Source: MED-G20 sp038108155 (GTDB lineage: Bacteria > Bacteroidota > Bacteroidia > Flavobacteriales_D > Parvicellaceae). From it: a DNA stretch of 7,000 nucleotides. The notes beneath the pieces are model-generated. The model saw nothing but the letters and a program-made list of their open reading frames with translations, was not told the DNA's origin and searched no databases. The stretch covers positions 1-7,000 of the forward strand of contig JAYNHP010000074.1 of assembly GCA_038108155.1 (NCBI GenBank), in the 5' to 3' direction. Shown here one piece after another: positions 5,924-7,000 of this stretch; within the stretch, counting starts at the first letter, position 1; each line of letters begins with the position of its first letter. Made by a program: the position numbers and the translations under genes.

Positions 5924-7000
5924 TTATATGATTCTTACCCCCATAACACAAACATCATCAACTTGTTCGTAATCTTTAATCCACGAAGAAAACTCTTTGT
6001 CTAATAAAGAAAGCTGTTGGTCTTCAGTTTCTTTACTAATTTTTAAAAGCTGATTTTTAAATTTAGCTGCCATATACTTCTTTCCCTTTTCTCCACCAAA
6101 CTGGTCTTGGTAGCCATCAGAATAAATGTAAAGCATGTCGTTTTTCTTTAACTTTACTTTATGCTTTGTAAATGGCTTTTTGTCTCCTAATAGTAAACCT
6201 ACTGGCTGATGATCCCCACGATAGGTTTTTAATTCTTCATCTCTAATATGAACTAAAGAATTATGAGCTCCTGAAAACTCTACTGTTTTGTTTTTCATAT
6301 TGAGCTTACATAAAGAAATATCCATTCCATCTTTTTGAGCCCCTTCTTGTTCTTGACCTAAAGATTTAATAATCTGAGCCCGCATTTCATGTAGAATTTT
6401 GTCTGTGTCTTTGATTTCTTTTTCTATGATAATTTCATTAAGTAATGAAGTTCCTATCATACTCATAAATGCACCTGGAACTCCATGACCAGTACAGTCA
6501 GCAACAGTAAAAAAGATATTATCTTCTTGGTCTTTATATATCCAATAAAAATCTCCAGAAACAACATCTTTGGGTTTAAAGAAAATAAAGCTTTTAGGTA
6601 GAGTATCTTTCAAGTAAACTGACGAGGTCATCATCGCATCTTGAATTCTTTTAGCATAATTAATACTATCTGAAATCTCTTGTTGCTTTTCCTCGATAAC
6701 TACTTTCTGTTTTTTGGTGGTATTAAGTTGTTTGTATACAAATCCTAAAAACCCTATAACAAGTAATATTCCAACAAAAAGTACTCCTTCAATTATTTTT
6801 TGTGTTTTAATCTCTTCCTCTTTAGCTTTAGTTTCTGCTTGTTGTATTCTGATTTCGTCTAAGTGCTTTAAACTATCCAATTTCTGTTGTATTTCAAATT
6901 CTTTTTCTGACTCATACTTTGTGATGTCCTCCTTGGCACTTAACTTTTCTAAACTATCTTTATTTTCTACCATTTCTTCCAAATACAAATTGGCTTTCTT
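5924..7000 (-). CDS. SpoIIE/PP2C-type Ser/Thr phosphatase with membrane helix (partial, N-terminus outside window)
   Basis: The last 358 codons of a signalling phosphatase; the frame is still open at the window edge. Positions count from the first visible codon. Residues 1-20 (KKANLYLEEMVENKDSLEKL) look like the end of a TPR-type sensor. A charged coiled coil follows (about 21-70), then one membrane helix (71-89), a second short coil, and the SINYAKRIQDAM lead-in (112-123). The SpoIIE domain fills 135-358. Its metal ligands are intact: Asp150 in VSGDFYW, Asp168 with GHG in VADCTGHGVPGAFMS (166-180), Asp295 in YSDGY, and Asp348/Asp349 in DDVCVMG. It should therefore be an active Mn/Mg-dependent phosphatase on the cytoplasmic face. 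In known systems such enzymes dephosphorylate anti-sigma-factor antagonists; no such partner is visible here. Comparable Bacteroidota proteins carry several TPRs on the N-terminal side, so a similar length is likely missing. A TTG at 6988 is simply an internal Leu codon, not the start. Confidence 0.93.
   Translation of the reverse strand, partial: KKANLYLEEMVENKDSLEKLSAKEDITKYESEKEFEIQQKLDSLKHLDEIRIQQAETKAKEEEIKTQKIIEGVLFVGILLVIGFLGFVYKQLNTTKKQKVVIEEKQQEISDSINYAKRIQDAMMTSSVYLKDTLPKSFIFFKPKDVVSGDFYWIYKDQEDNIFFTVADCTGHGVPGAFMSMIGTSLLNEIIIEKEIKDTDKILHEMRAQIIKSLGQEQEGAQKDGMDISLCKLNMKNKTVEFSGAHNSLVHIRDEELKTYRGDHQPVGLLLGDKKPFTKHKVKLKKNDMLYIYSDGYQDQFGGEKGKKYMAAKFKNQLLKISKETEDQQLSLLDKEFSSWIKDYEQVDDVCVMGVRII

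Noticed and set aside
6986..6988. TTG as the start codon of the SpoIIE phosphatase
   Set aside because: The same frame continues upstream without a stop to the window edge (KKAN before this Leu) and reads as the end of a sensor repeat, so the gene is truncated by the window.

Overview
The window looks like a piece of a Bacteroidota chromosome, most likely from the Flavobacteriales. The evidence is strong AT bias, start codons without a Shine-Dalgarno sequence, promoter-like TAnnTTTG boxes, a Bacteroidota-style SpoIIE phosphatase (a sensor ending KDSL, then coiled coil, one membrane helix and the SINYAKRIQDAM lead-in), and a short CspA with the VFVHKNGL variant. The genus cannot be fixed from the sequence. 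Every gene I can support lies on the minus strand, so transcription runs from high to low coordinates.

Layout in transcription order. (1) 7000-5924: C-terminal 358 codons of a membrane-anchored SpoIIE/PP2C-type phosphatase; its N-terminus is outside the window. (2) 5913-3466: a complete penicillin-acylase-family N-terminal nucleophile hydrolase, 10 bases after gene 1 and apparently starting at TTG, so the two probably share an mRNA. (3) 3465-3219: intergenic, with a candidate promoter and an imperfect 11-bp direct repeat. (4) 3218-1497: a complete MsbA/LmrA-type ABC exporter half-transporter. (5) 1496-1330: AT-rich spacer with a -7 box for the next gene. (6) 1329-1138: a 63-aa CspA-family cold-shock protein, followed by a good intrinsic terminator (1107-1078). 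(7) 989-420: an uncharacterised small membrane protein with a signal peptide, resembling the Bacteroidota DUF6992 family. (8) 371-161: a broken remnant of a DUF1456 (YehS-like) gene, readable only by switching frames several times. (9) 160-1: nothing recognisable.

The window mostly holds ordinary housekeeping and envelope genes: signalling phosphatase, periplasmic hydrolase, lipid or drug exporter, RNA chaperone. Only the phosphatase and acylase look transcriptionally linked. I see no CRISPR array, insertion sequence, tRNA, rRNA, prophage or defence system. The least expected item is the DUF1456 relic; the acylase, with an intact catalytic core but unknown substrate, is the most interesting intact gene.
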